Of a DNA stretch of 64,000 nucleotides, positions 1 to 15,000 are shown piece after piece. The DNA is taken from positions 310,001 to 374,000 of the forward strand of contig NZ_BDBF01000002.1 in the NCBI RefSeq assembly GCF_001612845.1, given 5' to 3'. Made by a program: the position numbers and the translations under genes. The number at the start of each line of letters is the position of its first letter. Positions within the stretch are counted from its first letter, which is position 1. The notes under the pieces are model-generated. The model did no database searches. It had not been told where the DNA came from and worked only from the letters and a program-made list of their open reading frames with translations. This stretch comes from Nocardia elegans NBRC 108235 (lineage in GTDB: Bacteria > Actinomycetota > Actinomycetes > Mycobacteriales > Mycobacteriaceae).

Positions 1-3000
1 TCACCTTCGCCGACAGCAAGAACACGATTGAGCATTCGGTGGAATACCACGCGGCACCTCCTACGGGTGATGTCGCGGTAACGCACAGCCGCAGCACAGC
101 GCGCAAGCCCGCCACCTCCCGGTACGCCACGACGGGCCGTTTCCTGCGCCGCGCCACCCAGGAGCCGGCCGATGCCGTACCCGATCACGTCGTCGCCTGC
201 GCCGGCGCGACCATCCGGGCCGCGTGGGCCGACGGATTGGACGATGCGCTCATTCCGCATCAGGACGCGGAGAGCTGGGACGAACTCGTCACCGGCCTCA
301 CCACCGGTCTCGCCGAAATCGTCGATGCCGAAGGGGCTCTTGCGGAGCGCCTGGATCACGAAATCGACAGTCTGCTCAACCCCGAAAACCCGCGGTACAG
401 TTCGGTCTTCGTCGCCGAGCGCGACGGAATCGCTCACGCCTTCTATGTCACCCAGCTCGACGGCGTCCTCTTCGTCTACGACACCAACGTCCCTCGCATC
501 GCAGACCCCGACCTGGGCGGCAAACCCATCGCCCGAATCCGCGACCGCGACACCTGGCAGCAATTCTTCCGACAGTCGTTCCCCCGGGTGGACCGAGCCT
601 TCTTCGCCCACTTCGAAAAGACTGCAGGCCGTCTCACGCCTCTCCCGCACGAGACGGGCGCCGTACTCGCCGGCACGAATGCACCGGTCCGGGGACAGCC
701 GAACGACCCGACATCGTCAACGCTGCGTCGCGCCCAGAGCGGTGATGGCACGGCGTTCCGAGAACTGCGTGAACGATACGGTGAGGAGACGTTCCGACGC
801 GTGCTCGTCATGTTGGCCCCGGGCACAAGACCTTCGGTCGGCCCTGAATTCGACCGACTGCGGACCGTGGCTCAATACATCAATCGGACCGTCTTTCGAA
901 TTGCGGAGACTCGGCGCTGGCCGGTGGCTGCGGAGGAGGACACCGGAACGTGGATCCTCGGCGTAGCGCAACTCGCCGTGCGGGCATGGACCGGCCTGAC
1001 CCCCACACAGCGTCGGATCATCACCGAAGCAATCACTTCACCGCGACAAGACAGCACGCCATCGCAGCGCGGGGCGTTCGGCGCGTTTGCCCAGTCCATC
1101 GAGGCGCTACTCCAGATCGACGTCGCGTCGGCAGGCGACGAACACATCGAATTGACCACTGAAGCCCCGGATCACGGCCTGACCGATCTCGAGCTCCAAT
1201 TGATCCGGATGGTTGCCGCCGGGTTGTCGAATGACGACATCGCAAGTCGGCTGGACCGCTCGGCGAGCCGAGTCAAGTTCTACCTGAAGCAGATCGGTGA
1301 CAAGCTGGGGGATCACGGCCGGATCGGAATCGTCTCGGCAGCAAGAGATCTGGGCCTGCTTTCGGAAAACGATATCGCGTTGCCGCTGGAGAAGCCGTCG
1401 AACCGAGCACTGACTTCGCGAGAAGTATCGGTCCTTGAATTGGTTGCCGACGGTATGTCGAACAAGGCCATCGCTGCGCAACTCGGCGTGTCACCGCTGA
1501 CGGTGAAGGCCCATCTTGCCCGCATCGGCGGCAAACTCGGCATCAGCGATCGCGCCGGGATGGTGGCACGGGCCATCCACGCCAGCCTCCTCTCCTCGAC
1601 CGATGACCACCCGAGCTTCGATCTGTCCGAAGCGGAACGCGAGGTGCTCGGGTTGGTCGCAGAAGGCCTGAGCAACAAGGAGATTGCAGTCCTACTCGTG
1701 GTATCCCCCGACCAGGTGAAGGGCCATCTGAACAGGATCGGCGCCAAGCTCGGCGTTCGCGATCGTGCAGGCCTGGTAGGTAAGGCAATGCGTGCCGGCA
1801 TTCTCTCGCTCGCCCAAGCCCCCGCGAATGGCAACACCGGCCTGTATGCCGGCGTGGGTGCGTTGTCCGAAACCGAGGCCAAGATTCTTGGCCTGGTCAA
1901 GCAGGGTAAGACAAACAGACAAATCGCGGCGACGCACAACATCTCACCCACAACCGTCAGTGCGTACCTGATTCGCATCGGACTCAAACTGCACACCAGC
2001 GGACGAGCGGCTGCGGTCGTGGAGGCGGAGCGCCGAGGCATCGACCTGACGGGAGGGCTGCCCGGCGCCCAGCCAGGTTTATCTCTCGATCGGGAGGCGG
2101 ACGGAGACGCCCAGGACCTTATCGGTCGAAGGCCGCATGAGGATGTGCCGCAGGCGTGGGCACGGTTGCGGCGTGATTCGGAGACGCTGCCCCAGGTGTA
2201 CGCGCGGTTGCAGCGCGGTTCACCGGATGAACTCGCCGAGAGCGATCGTCTTCGTGCGCTGCTGCTGGACCCGCGACAAGCACCTGTGCCCGAACATATG
2301 CTCGCCCGGGAGATCGAGCTCCTGCGTGCGGGGTTGCCAGAAGGACTTCTCGAAACGGCGACTCCCGCCGAGCGTGCGGACATACATCGCGCGCTGCGGC
2401 TGGCAGCCGCGGGCCTGCACACCGCGTACACCCTGTACGGCGGCGACCCCGATATGGCGCAGGACGGTGAGCCTGCGGTCAACCGGATCGTCGGGGACCT
2501 GGAAAAGCCCGAGCACGGCACGCTGGCGGCTTACCACAACGGCGATGACATTCTGCACAGCCTAACGAGGCTCCGGCAGCATCTCGACAACCTGGTCGTC
2601 GCCGGCGTGCCGATAAACCTCCAGGACCGACTCGATGCGATGGTCGGCGAAGTCTACAGCGACATCGTTTATGGCAACGGACGTAAGAGCGACAACGAGA
2701 GCGGCTACGACGAACTCCGCTCGGCCGAACTCGTCAAAGCCCACGCCCGCCACGTCGGATATCCGCCACAGCGGATCGAACGTCTCGGCCGCATCGTGCT
2801 CGGCACAACCTTCGATGAACGTACCGGCAAACAAGTCGGCAGGTTGGACCCCGATCCTATTGTCCAAGCGGTTGCCGGCATCGATCTGAATACGCTGTCC
2901 GAGTACGACGCTCTCACCGACAGCAGCCGCCTGTCCTGCGAAGATAACATGTCGGCCCGATACCCCAAGGGTTTGACTCTGTCCAGAGCGATCAATTCGG

Positions 3001-6000
3001 AAATCGAACGCATCAACAACGTCATCGCCGGATTCGGTGCGGAAACCGGCGAGGGAATCCGAGATGAAGTTCTGCAATTGATTAGCCAGGGCCTCGGCCC
3101 CAGCGTCGCAGCGCGTCTCGATCGAAACCCGGGCTGGCATCCCAACCGGCCCGACACCAATCGCCTACGCCCCCAATCCATAATCGAAGTTCTCGAGTTT
3201 ATCGACGCCAATCCCGAGGCCGTGAAAAGGGCATATGCCGAACGACTCCTCGGGAACGTGAACTTCATGGATCCCGAAAACGGATATCAATACCCTCCCA
3301 CCTGGACCCTCGAAAACACGGCCCTCCGTGCCGAACACGCAGACTTCCTTCGGAAGACGGCCTCCCGTCTGCTCCACGAAGATCCACACCATCCCGAGTA
3401 TCTGACTGCCGTCGAGTTCCACAACGAAACCAAGAAACATGCCATCCGCATGCATGCGAAGTACATGCCGCGGAAGGAAACACGGACAGCGTCCGACTCC
3501 CGAATCGCGGAGTCCTGGACCGATCGCCGGCCATCTGTGAACCCCGCCTCCAGCCTACTGGCCCGCATCGGCGACATCGGCGCCGATCCCGAAACCACCG
3601 CGCGCGCCGAACAGGACGTTCTCGACGAGTATCGAGAGCGGTGCTCTGAGCGGGAACAAGCCCTCGGACAAGAGTTCGCCGAAAACAAAGCCGCTGAACT
3701 TCGTCGGCGAGGCTGGTCCGCGAATAGCGCCGAAGCCGAAGCGAAGCGCCGGGTGAACGAATATTTGCGTAGCGAGTATGCCCAGGGGTTGATCGCTCAC
3801 GACGCACTCGCCCGCACTGCCGACTGGCTGGACCGGGCGCTGGGGTCTATCGGCAGCACGCCGGGTCGGGCGGCGCTGGAAGCGACACCATGGTCACGGC
3901 CACCGGGACACGACGAGCTCGGCCCCCTCAGCGAGTCCGGTACCGGCGAGGACAGCGCGGGCCAATCGTCCGAGCAGGCTTCAGACCATGACGACGGGGG
4001 CTCCATCGGTAGTCGGCCCACCGAACGCGAACTTCGTTTCGCGGGTGTATCGCATGTGCAATACCGCGACATGATCGAACAACGCATCCCGCTGGGTTTC
4101 AGCCGCGCTCAGTGGGAAGAATGCGTCGACCACATGCGTAGGGCATTGAGGATCGACGGAATTACGGATGCCGATGTCCGCTTGTTCGGAACATCTTCGA
4201 AATTCTATTCGGCGACTCCTGGAAAGACTTTTCCCCAGACCGTCGACGAGATGGAACGGATGGCCGCCGAATTTGCGTCCGATCTCACCCCGGAAGCGCG
4301 AAGACGACACGTCGATAACGCCGTGCGAAGCTATCGAGACGCTGGATACGACAATGATGAACCCAAGCCGGAAAAGGCATTTTTCGACAGTCGATACAAG
4401 CTCGGACTGGATAAGTGGCCGAGCGACTACGACTTCCAGCTCTGTAGCGATATTCTTGCAAACCGTTTCGAAGACCTTGCCCGACGCGAGGGTGTCGACA
4501 TATACACCAAAGGTGACTGGTACAGCCCGTACCTGCTCGGTCGCGTGGCGCCCCAACTGCAAGCGTGGGTCCAACACTGGGAACGAGTCCAGGGCAGGTG
4601 GGTCAGCGTCGCCACTTACCCCGGCCGTGAAGCGAATGCCCTTGTCGGCTCGGGAGACTGGATCGTCATACGCTCGGAATTCCCAGCGGCCGAGGTGCGT
4701 CTCGACACCGAAGCTCCGGCCGCCGGTGTCGCCGACGAGCGCAGTCCGCAATTGCCGGCGTTGTCGGATGCACCGGGTGAGGGCGGTTCGAATCCGGCGG
4801 GACCGATCGGCAGCAGGCCGCACGACCCGGAGACAACCGGAGCAGACGGCGTCGTTGCGGCAGAAGGCGAGACGCCGCTGACAGAGGGTGATGCCGTTCT
4901 TGCCGACGAGAGCGTGCCCGAAGGTTTCCGTACTGCTCTGATGACGAAGCTGTGGGGTCCGGGATCGTCCATCGAATCCGCCGGTGCCGTGGCGTCCGAT
5001 CCTGCGGCGAAAGATTTCTCACGGCTAGAGCGCGGCATGCTGGCGGTCCTCGACTACGTCGCCGGGGCGGCGTCCGGCTTCGTCGCCTCTGCGGTGAGCG
5101 AGGGGGTGGAAGCGTCGGTGATCGAGGCTGTTCGCGGCTTGGATCCCGCCGATCTCGAAGCGATGCTTGTCGATCTCGGTGCTGCGCGTGCGGCCATCGA
5201 TGCGGTGGTGGCGCGGTGTACTCAGATCCAGCTCCAGGGTGCGATCCCGAGCGCTGCACCGGCCGCACCGCCCGACGCCGGTGACTATTTGGTGCGGGTC
5301 AGCGCCCCGGACGGTTCGGATAGCTGGCGGACCAGGCGGCTGGTGCGCAGGATCATGGAGAACTGGGCGGGCGCCGGTGAGGTGGGGTGGCCCGACGCCG
5401 ATCAGGTCGACTCTGCCGAGCTGCTGGTGTCGGAGTTGGCGGGCAATATTCCGCGTCATGCCGGAACTCGCGGGTTCGTTATTGCGACGGTGACCGAAGG
5501 GCCTGGCGGTCCGGTCATCCGTGTCGGGGTTCGTGACTACAGTCTCGCGCTTCCGGATTGGCGCAACGCCGACGGTAATGCCGAGTCGGGACGGGGCGGC
5601 CCCCTGCTGAGCATGCTCGCCTCCGATCATGGTGTCGTCGAGCACGCCGACGGCAAGACCGTGTGGTTCGAGCTCCGCGGTGAGCGCCTCAGCGGTGAGT
5701 CCGATCGAGGCAGCTCTGAAGACAACGATCTGGAACTTCTGAGCGAACTGTTCCCCGACCTCGACGACGACTCGCCGGACCCACCTTCCGGGCCGGAGGG
5801 CTTGATCGGGAGCGCACCACACAGCCCGCGCGAGACCGGGTTCCCGGCGCTTCTCATCGAGGGCCTGGACGCCGGTGTGGTGCGCCGGGAACCGCTGCCG
5901 GGAGCACGGGGGGTCACGGTCGAACGAGTCACCTTCGGTAACGGGTACCAAAGCTGCCAGGAGACCTACGACGATGCCGACGATGCGGCGAAACAATGGC

Positions 6001-9000
6001 TGGTATCGCTGATCGGCGGTGCCATGGGCGCACCAGTCGCCGCCACCCACCCCGCACCCGACGACAATAGGGTGCTGTATCGGGAAATCATGCCCGGCCT
6101 GGAGGCGAATACCCTTCTGACAGAGGCCGTGTCCCGCGCATACGACCTGGGATTGATCGACGAGGATCCGCCGAGCGAGGGACTCGCGGTGCTCGATCCG
6201 CGAGATCGTCGGTATCTGAATTCGGCTTCCAGTGAGCTGCTCGGTCTGCTGGATGCGGTCACCGGGACCCGGCGCAGCACATGGCATTGGAATATCGGCC
6301 CGGACGGCAAGGTAACAGGCGGGCGGACAGCAATCGACTCCGAGGACGCCGCGCCGAGCCCGTTCGCCACGAAGTTCATCCGATATACCGATGGCCGCCC
6401 GGTGTGGCAGGACCACCGCTTCCCCCGCTCCGACATCACCGACATCCGGGAACGGGTGGCCTACGTCGAGGATCGGTTGATGGACGTCCCGAGGGCGCAG
6501 AGGGACATGCTGTTCGACATGCACCTGCAGGTGATGACCGAGCTGGCCCAGGCCGAGCGTCATGCGGTACACACGCCGGAAGAGACCGCGCATGTCGGCG
6601 GATTGAGCGCTGAGGCGCAGGCCAAGGCACGGTTGGTCGAGGAGTTCAATCTCCACCATCCGTACTTCGTCATCACCGGTTTCGACCATCCGGATGTTCC
6701 GGTCGACGCGGTCCAGGAGATCCTCGAGACGCTGGACGACCTGCTCGCCCGATACCGGTACGCCCCGGACCTGGTTGCACACATGACCAATATCCGCGAA
6801 CTTCGCATCGATTTCCTGGCGAACCCGGGCGTCAACGCCGAGACCTCCTACCCGGGCCGCAGCAGCGCCCGGACCGAGTGGATGAAGCTGAACCTGTTCC
6901 GGGTGGCCGATCGAGCTCAGGCGCTCGACGACGATGTGTATTACCGCACGATCGGATTTCACCCGGCTAGCGGACGGCCCTACCGCGACGATGTCATCCA
7001 CGAATTCGGCCACGCGATCGACCACGCCACGGACAATCGACTCAGCCGGGAGGTCGAGACCGTGCTGCGGCGCGCATGGGAGGCGCTGCGAACCGCCGGC
7101 CTGATCGTCGAACCGTACGAAGAGTGGCTGAAGCGCCTTCCGGAGGCGGCATTCACAGACGAAACGAAAAGCACGCTCAGGCCGGTGGAGGCGATCGCGG
7201 TCGGGTTCGTCGATGTGGAGATCAACGGTCCCGTCGTCGGCAGCCCGCAATGGGTGATCCATCAGTTCGTTACCACCCTGCGGCCGCCTGAGATCTCGCC
7301 GGACCTGGTGGTGAATCTTCCTTCCGGCCGAGCGGAATCGGGAACGGCCGCAAAGGATCAGCCCGGGGCCGACGGCCGCATCGGCAGCAGACCACATGAT
7401 CCGGAAGGGACGGCCGGTTCGGGCATTTCGCGATCGGCCGCGAACGACCCGCCGACAGCCGCGGTTCCGGGCGCCCGTATCCGAGCTCGCTTCGCGGAAC
7501 TTCAGGCGGCCGAGCAAGTGAATACTCCCGCGACCGAGCGGTTGCGGCAACTGATCGCATTCGCGAATGCGGTCGAGGAGATGTCGGATGCCGCCGCCGC
7601 GGTCACACGCACTCGCGCCGCGGCCGACGTCGAAGCCCAGCGGCAATCGGCCCTCGGCACCGTCAGCTCGATCGCGGCCACGGTGGAGGCCGCGGCCCGC
7701 GACGCCGCACGACACGATGATGCCGTCCGGATGCTCGCCGGTCTCGGCGCCGCGGTCGTCCCCCAGGTACACCTGATGTACGCCGCGTTGTTCGAGCACA
7801 TGCGTGACGCGGCTCAGCATGTGGACGAAGCCGACGAAAGCGAATTCGAAAGCGCGGTCCGGCAGTACGAATCGCTGGTGCAACTGACCGACTGGCTCGA
7901 CTCGCTGATCACCGTGTTGGAGCACACTTCACCGAAAGACCGTGCCCAGCAATATGAATCGCTGATCGCCCGCATCCCCCACGACGCAGACCCACGCGCC
8001 CTGGACCCGTCACCTCTGCAATCCTGGCTCGTGCGGGAGGCGATTCGAAGTGCCGACAGATCGGCCGAGCTGGAACCACGGGCCGCAGCCGCCGAACAAC
8101 GGCATCGAGCCGCCGTGGCTGCAGTCGGTGATCTCGACCGACTGCTGGTCTTCACCGATCCACCCGCACCGGCCGACGTGGAAGAAGCCACCGCCACAAC
8201 GGATGCGCACGGGTCCACAGTCACCGACACCGCAGAGTCGACGCTCGCCGAACAGTTCGCCGAGGACCCCCCACACATCCGATTGCTGGCCCACACCATG
8301 CTCGACCGGCAGCCGGTGAACGCCGCCCAGTTGGTCGAAGACGCACAGATCGTGCTGTTCGGCGAAACCCATACCAACCCGGCGGGACCGGCATTCCTCG
8401 AACAACAGGCGGCCGCCCTGCGCGCCGCCGGCGTCACCCACTACGGCATCGAAGCGCCCCCGCATCCGGCATTCGACGCCCTGAATGCGGGAGAGCAGGT
8501 CGACCTGACCGGGATCCTGTGCGGTCCGGGCTTCGAAGACTACGCCGAGACCGTCAAGGCCATGGCCGCCGCCGGGATCACCATCGTTCCGTTCGATGTG
8601 GAGAAACCCTCCTCGCCCAGCGGGTCGCCCCTGCGTGACGTACGCGAATCGCATATGGCGCGGGTCGTCACCGAAGCCATGCGGCTGCCGGGCGCGAAAA
8701 TGGCGATCCTGGTCGGCCTGACCCACCTCACGCGACAACAGCGGATGTGGTCGAATGTCACTGGCGCATACGGTATTTCACTGACGGAACGACTGACCGA
8801 GGCCGGGTTCGCCACCAGGACCGTGGCGATATGGGGCGGCGAACCGGGTCAGCAGGAGGTCGTCGACGAGGTCGCGCGCCGCCTCGGCCTCGAGGACGAG
8901 ACCTTCGTCACCGATCTGGAGGAGGTTTACCGCGCGGGCAGCGGATTCGGCTCGTGGGAATCCGATGTGCTGCTTCACCTCGGCACCCCGGAATCCTATT

Positions 9001-12000
9001 CGGAACAAGTCGACCCCGGTCGGCAGCCACAGCTGCGGAAACTCGGGTACCGGGAACCGCACGATCCGTCCTCGCCCGCCGACCGCACCGCTCCGGTCGC
9101 CACGAACCAGCTGCAACTGACCACGTCCGCCGATCAGGACCGAACCGGCAAGCAACACGCTATCGACACCGCTGGCGCGGATATCCGCCATTTCGTCGCC
9201 GATTGGGCCAACCCGGACCAAGCGCGTTCCGCCGCGATTCTCGGCTCGGACCTGGCGTCGATTTATACGCACCTGCGGCGCGGCGGAAAGATCTCGGCGA
9301 CTAAGTCGGGCCCCCGGGGGGCTCGGACACTTCGCTTCGAAGTGTCCGACGTCGGCGCCGTGACACCGAGCCCGGTCACCGCGTATGCCGAAAGCAGGAC
9401 CACGTGGCTGCTCCACCACCTGGCCCACCGGTTCGGCCTGGATAGCCGCCCGGACGGCACCACCACGACATGGTTCGAATTCGACGAGGCGGGACCGGCT
9501 TTCAGCGAGTTCGCACTGGCCGCGGTGCACGGAACCGAGTTGCCCGACCCCAATGCGGCCCCCGCGCCCCAGAGCACCGACGGTCTGGTCGAGGGACCCG
9601 CCGATGCGATCGAAGTGAATCTGCGCCAGGAGGACCTGGGTTCCCTTGCGGCGGATCGATCCGCGGAATCCGAGCAGCTGCCGCGGCCGGTACTCGACTG
9701 CGTTCCGTGGATCTCACGCATGACGCACGCGCTGGGCGCCGACGAGGCCGACGCCCGCGCGGACCCCGAACGCCGACGATTGGCGGATCTGCAACGTAAT
9801 CTCGCAGCTGGTCTCACCAATGTCGACCTCACCACCGGATCGGTCGACCCCAGGCGACTGGCCATCGACAAACTCACCGCAGACCCCACCCTCGACACCG
9901 TCGTCGTTGTCGTCGGACGAGGTGAAAAGGCGCATGCGTACTTGGCGACGAGGATCGGTGGCGACATCTTCCTCGGCGACACACTGATCGAAGGCGACCA
10001 CCCGCGCATCCGGCCGGCCGTGACGTCCCGGGGTGCGATCGCATGGGAACCGACATATCAGGAGGTCGACTACGCCTACGTCGCCGAATTCGAGAACGTC
10101 GGCGGCAGGCTCGTCGCCCGCACCACCCCGGACGATTCGGAGGTGCGCCCCGAGCACGCCGACCGAGAAGTAACCGGGCCGCCCGGTCGCAACCGCCGAC
10201 CGCGGCTGCCCGACAGGTTTCTCGGGCTGCGGTTGCGCAGGCCCGAAGCACCGGCCCGCCCGGGTGAATCGGAGCCGAATCCCGCACCCGAGAACAAGCG
10301 GAGACGAGATCTGCTGCGCGGGAACTCGCTCTACCGGATGCTGACGATCAACTCCTTCGCCACCGATTTCGGTGATGAGGTCATGGCGCAGGCCTTGCCG
10401 CTATTGATGATGGCCTACGACCCCGGCTGGGCACCCGTTATCGGGCCCGCCAGCCAATTGCCCCGCATCATCGGATCGCCCTTCATCGGATACTGGGCCG
10501 ACACCGCTCATCCTGCGCGCTTGCAGGGCTTCAGCCAGTCGCTCGGTCTTGTGGCCGCGGGAACGGCGACCGCCTGGATCGCCAGTGGCGCACAGCATCT
10601 GGGCCCCGTACTCGCGACAACCTCGGCGCTGGAAGCCTTGGCAGCGGCGATCTACGGCGCTTCGGCCAGTCGTGCGATGAACCAAATCATCACTTCTGAA
10701 GAGAAGGTGGCCCACGCTCAACTGTCGACGCTGCTGGCGCGGGCACCGCGGGTACTGGGTCACTCCGTCGCCCCCGCACTGGTTGAGTTCGGGCGGGCCA
10801 TTCCCACTGCCCTCAACAGCGCGACCTATGCCTGGAATCTTGCGACCCTGTCGAAGTTGCGCGCAGCAGATATCCGGACCGCACCTGCGCCGCCGGACGC
10901 CGCTACCCGGTGGCAACGTATACGCAAAGGCAACGCCATGGCCGCTCGGGCCGTGGTTGCCGACCCGGTGCTGCGCGGCGATGTAGCCACGTCCGGCTAC
11001 GGCAATCTCTTTCTCGGCATCCAGTCGATGTTCGTGTCCGCAACCATCGTGGAATCGGGTCTCAACGGCTGGCTGGCCGGAGCGATGGTGGTGTCGGCAT
11101 CGGTGGGAAGTATGGCCGGCTCCTCCATCTCCGGACGCATGTTGCTGAAGCGAGTGGAACGGAAAGCCCCGATCAACTACCGCGGGTGGCTCATCGGCCG
11201 GGTCGGAGCCGTAACGGGAGCCGCTGTCGCCCAGGCTGTTTCCAACGACCCCGCCGTCCTGGGCGCGACCCTCGCAGCATCGTGGGGGATGCTCGGCGCC
11301 GCTCGGACCCCCCTGAATCACTACAGAATCGCCAAAGCTCCCCAGGATCTGCTCAGCCGGATCAATTCGGTCGACGACATGACCTCCCGGGCGGCGGCTG
11401 CCGCCGGTATGGCGGGCGGCGGAGCAATGATCCTCGCGATGGGGGCTCAGCAGACGGCATGGGCCACCGCGGCCGGCTTCCTCGGAATGGGAGCGGCGGC
11501 GCTGGGCCATCGAGTCCTGCTGCGCCTGCGCCGCAGATCCGACGCGCCGGAACAGACGGCTCATCCCGGCGACGACCGTCCCACCACCGCAGCCACACCG
11601 CACCCTTCGGAGTCAACAGCCGATACGGATGACGCACTGACCACGTTGAGGCAAACGCTCTCGGCGCCAGCCGATTTCGCGGTTCGACTCAGTCTCGACG
11701 CTGCCCTCACCGCCATCGGCCGACACGTCGCCGCCACCACCGACGACGCACTCGCCGTGGTGAATCCACGTGCCCTCACCGAGTGGATCACGGCCTCGCT
11801 GGTTCTGGACCGGTTCATCGCCACGGAAACCGGACGTGCTGCCGGTACGAACGACATACGGCGCCTGCACCGAGTAACCGCCGAACGCAACGAAGCGCTG
11901 GCTCGGCAGCTGGATCGGCTCTTCGATGTCACCCCGATCGCGGCGCCCGCCGCGCCGAATATCGGCGACCGCTTCGACGGACTTCGCCGACTGGCCGAGG

Positions 12001-15000
12001 CACACGGATCCGAACAGGCCAGGGCGCTGTTGGATACGATCGAACGCTTTCTCGCCGAGGCCGACGGCGCCGACGCGCCCGATCCGGATGCACAAGTCGA
12101 TGCAGAAATACGACGCGCAGCCCGGACAGCCCCCGTGCGAGCCGGGTCCATCACCGACCCCCGCTGCGCAGTCGCCGAACTCACCTTCATCCACGACCAC
12201 TTCGACAACACACCCGTCGAGGTTCCCGACGCGGACACCATCGCGATCATCGAGAACTTCGGCATCCATCCCCGCGAACTGGCCCAATACGCCCACGGGC
12301 AATACACCGACCTCACACCCGGCGATGAGACCACCAGCAACACCCCCCTCGAAACGCTCACCTCCAACATCGAAAACCCCAGACACCCAACAGCACTCGC
12401 GCTCGTCACCGTCGAGTACCCGGGCGCGAGCGGCGACCGCATCGATGGCCACGTCCTCACCCTCGGCGCCGACGACACCGGCCAACTCTGGCTACACGAA
12501 CTTCGCCGCAACCCCGACAACACCCTCGCCCTCGACGCCGAGGGCAACACCATCGAAGACACTCTCCACGGTCAGCAGGCCCACGACCGCCTGGCAGAGC
12601 TGCACCGAGTAGGTGCGAAGTTCTTCGCCATCACCTATCGCGAAGACGGCGAGCCCGAAAACCCCCTCGGCCCCGACGACAACTGGGCAAACGCCGACTG
12701 GGAAACGGCACCTGGGCCACGAACCCGCATCGGTCAGGACCGCGGCGATGACAGCATTCGACGTCGCATAACCACCGAAATCGACAAGCAGGTCAACCTC
12801 GGGAAGCTGACGCTCACGGCCGACGAGAAGCATCGGCTCATCACCGAGATCACCGAACACACCCAGGCCGTGTTCGAACGGGTGCTCACCGACCAGCAGC
12901 GGGAGAACGAGCACCTGGTCGCGGCGATCAGCAGCGGGAGTATTAACGAATATCTTCGGTTTGCCCGCCTTCGGCAGGGCATACGGTCCGCTCTACCCGG
13001 CGCGACACGATCCGGACCGCGTGGGCTGGAAGTGGTGACGCTCGACATGACCGAGCTGGGGCAGCGGCTCGACCGACTCGCGCAAACCGAACCCGATCAG
13101 CGGCGCTGCCTGGTACTCCGACATCTGCGAGGGATGTCGATGAAAGCGACCGCGCAGGCCATGGGGATCGGAGTGGATGCCGCCCGTGCGCTGGAATCCC
13201 GTGCAGCGCTCGCGATTGCCGGTGTGCCGGCAGAAGGAGCATCAGTCGTTCCCGACGAGGAACCCGGACACGAACCGGCGAGGCCGCGGAGCCGCACCGC
13301 CGACCCACTGGCCTTGTTGAAGGTCACCGCGGCGTTCCAGCATGCCCGCAGCCGCGCGGAAGCCGGCGACAACACCGCACTCGCCACCCTGACCGCCATC
13401 GTCGACCGGATGGACAATCCTCATCACCTTCAGTTCCTGAAATTTCGTTTCCTGCAGGGCAAGACAATTTCCGAGATCGCCACAGCGCTGGACGAGCCGC
13501 GCAGCGTCGGGGCGACCAAACAGCTGCAGTTCCGCGCGGTGCGCGCGCTGGCCCAGCTCCTCGAGATCACAGAAGGCAACGCGGAAGAGAGCGGCCCTCT
13601 CCGGAATGCGGCTCTGGTCGCCCCGGCTGAAGTGCGCGCGGCGCTCGGCGCGCTCGCCAGGCACTTCCGCTTCGGCAGGAACGGTCAGGTCAAATTCCTG
13701 GGCGGCAGCATGGTGCAGGCGGAACTCGAGACTTTCGTCCGACACTTCCTCACCCTGCAGCCACAATTGAGAGAGCTGGGCGCAGAAGCGTGGTTCACCG
13801 CAACCCTCGTGCGGATTCGACAGAGGCTCGCGAAAGCGCCGCTGGCGCGGTACGTCAACTCCTACGACGTGCCCCGAGTGACAGAGTTCGAGCAACTGCC
13901 CGGACCGCCCGTGGGCATTCGTGGCGTCGTCGAAGCCGATGGCACCCTGCGACTCACCGTCCGAACCTCGGTACACACACCCTCCGGCAGCCGAATGTTC
14001 GACGACATGTGGGCGGCGATCGGTCACGATGTGCGACGGATCGCGGGCCAGTGGGCGCCGAAGGAAGCCCTGCGAGACAACCTGGACACCTTCAACCGTC
14101 TACTGGGACAAGGCCTTTCGCCACGGGACGCCGCATTCGGCACATGGACCGGGAGGATGGCGCGCCGCCTCGGCTTCACCGAGGTCACCGTCGAAGTCGA
14201 CCACGACGATGGGTCGGTCCGGGCGCTTTTCACCCAACCCGCAACTCCCCTCACGAACGCCCCTCAGCACGTCACCCCCTATCAACTGCCGTATGAGCAT
14301 CTGTACGCCCTCCAGTGGTTGCTGGCCCAGCACCTGGGGATCGATGCCGTTTCGGTGAACCATGAACTGGTTCGGGCAGCACGGGCCCGGATCCACGGCG
14401 CGACCCAGACCGGCGCGACAAGCGAATTCCTCGAGCTCGCCGACCGATTTCTGGCGCTGAGCCCCGACGAACTCCGTAGACAGCCCAGCCGCCTGGCAGT
14501 GGCTCGGTTGGCCGGGGTACCGCGTTCAACCGTGGCAAGGGTCCTCGACCAGCGTTCACCGCACCACAGCGAAGCCACGCAACGCGTACTCGCCGCCGCA
14601 CAATGGCTGGGTTTCCCGTTGCCGGATTCCCTTGCCGCCGCGATCGACCCGCGATTCGCCCGCGAGCGGTTCCATCCGCCGCGCTTCCTCCACGATGGTG
14701 GGTTCACCGCGGGCTATTTCGCTGAACAGCTGTCGGACGAGCAGATCGAGTTGCTCCGCTGGCTTGCCGAAGGGAAGCGGAATGCGGAGATCGAACATGC
14801 GCGGAGTGTCAGCCGCGACCAGGTTTCCACGCAGGTGACCAACCTGGCCGAGGCACTCGGAGTCCGGGTCGAGCGCTATCTCATGGTGGTCGAGGGCATC
14901 AGGCGAGGGCTGATTTCATCGCCGGACAACCGGATAACCGATCTCGCTCGACACCTGACCCCGAGACAGATATCGACGTTACGGTTCCGGTCGCTGGGCA

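Noticed and set aside
39..41. The GTG at 39 as the true start of the giant gene
   Set aside because: Open codons precede it to the window edge, there is no ribosome-binding site, and the papain-like domain begins close after it. The gene must start upstream.
5025..7925. A 966-codon open frame on the minus strand opposite the giant gene
   Set aside because: It is antisense to well-conserved domains, including the HEFGH motif, and its translation has no recognisable features. It is an expected shadow in GC-rich DNA.
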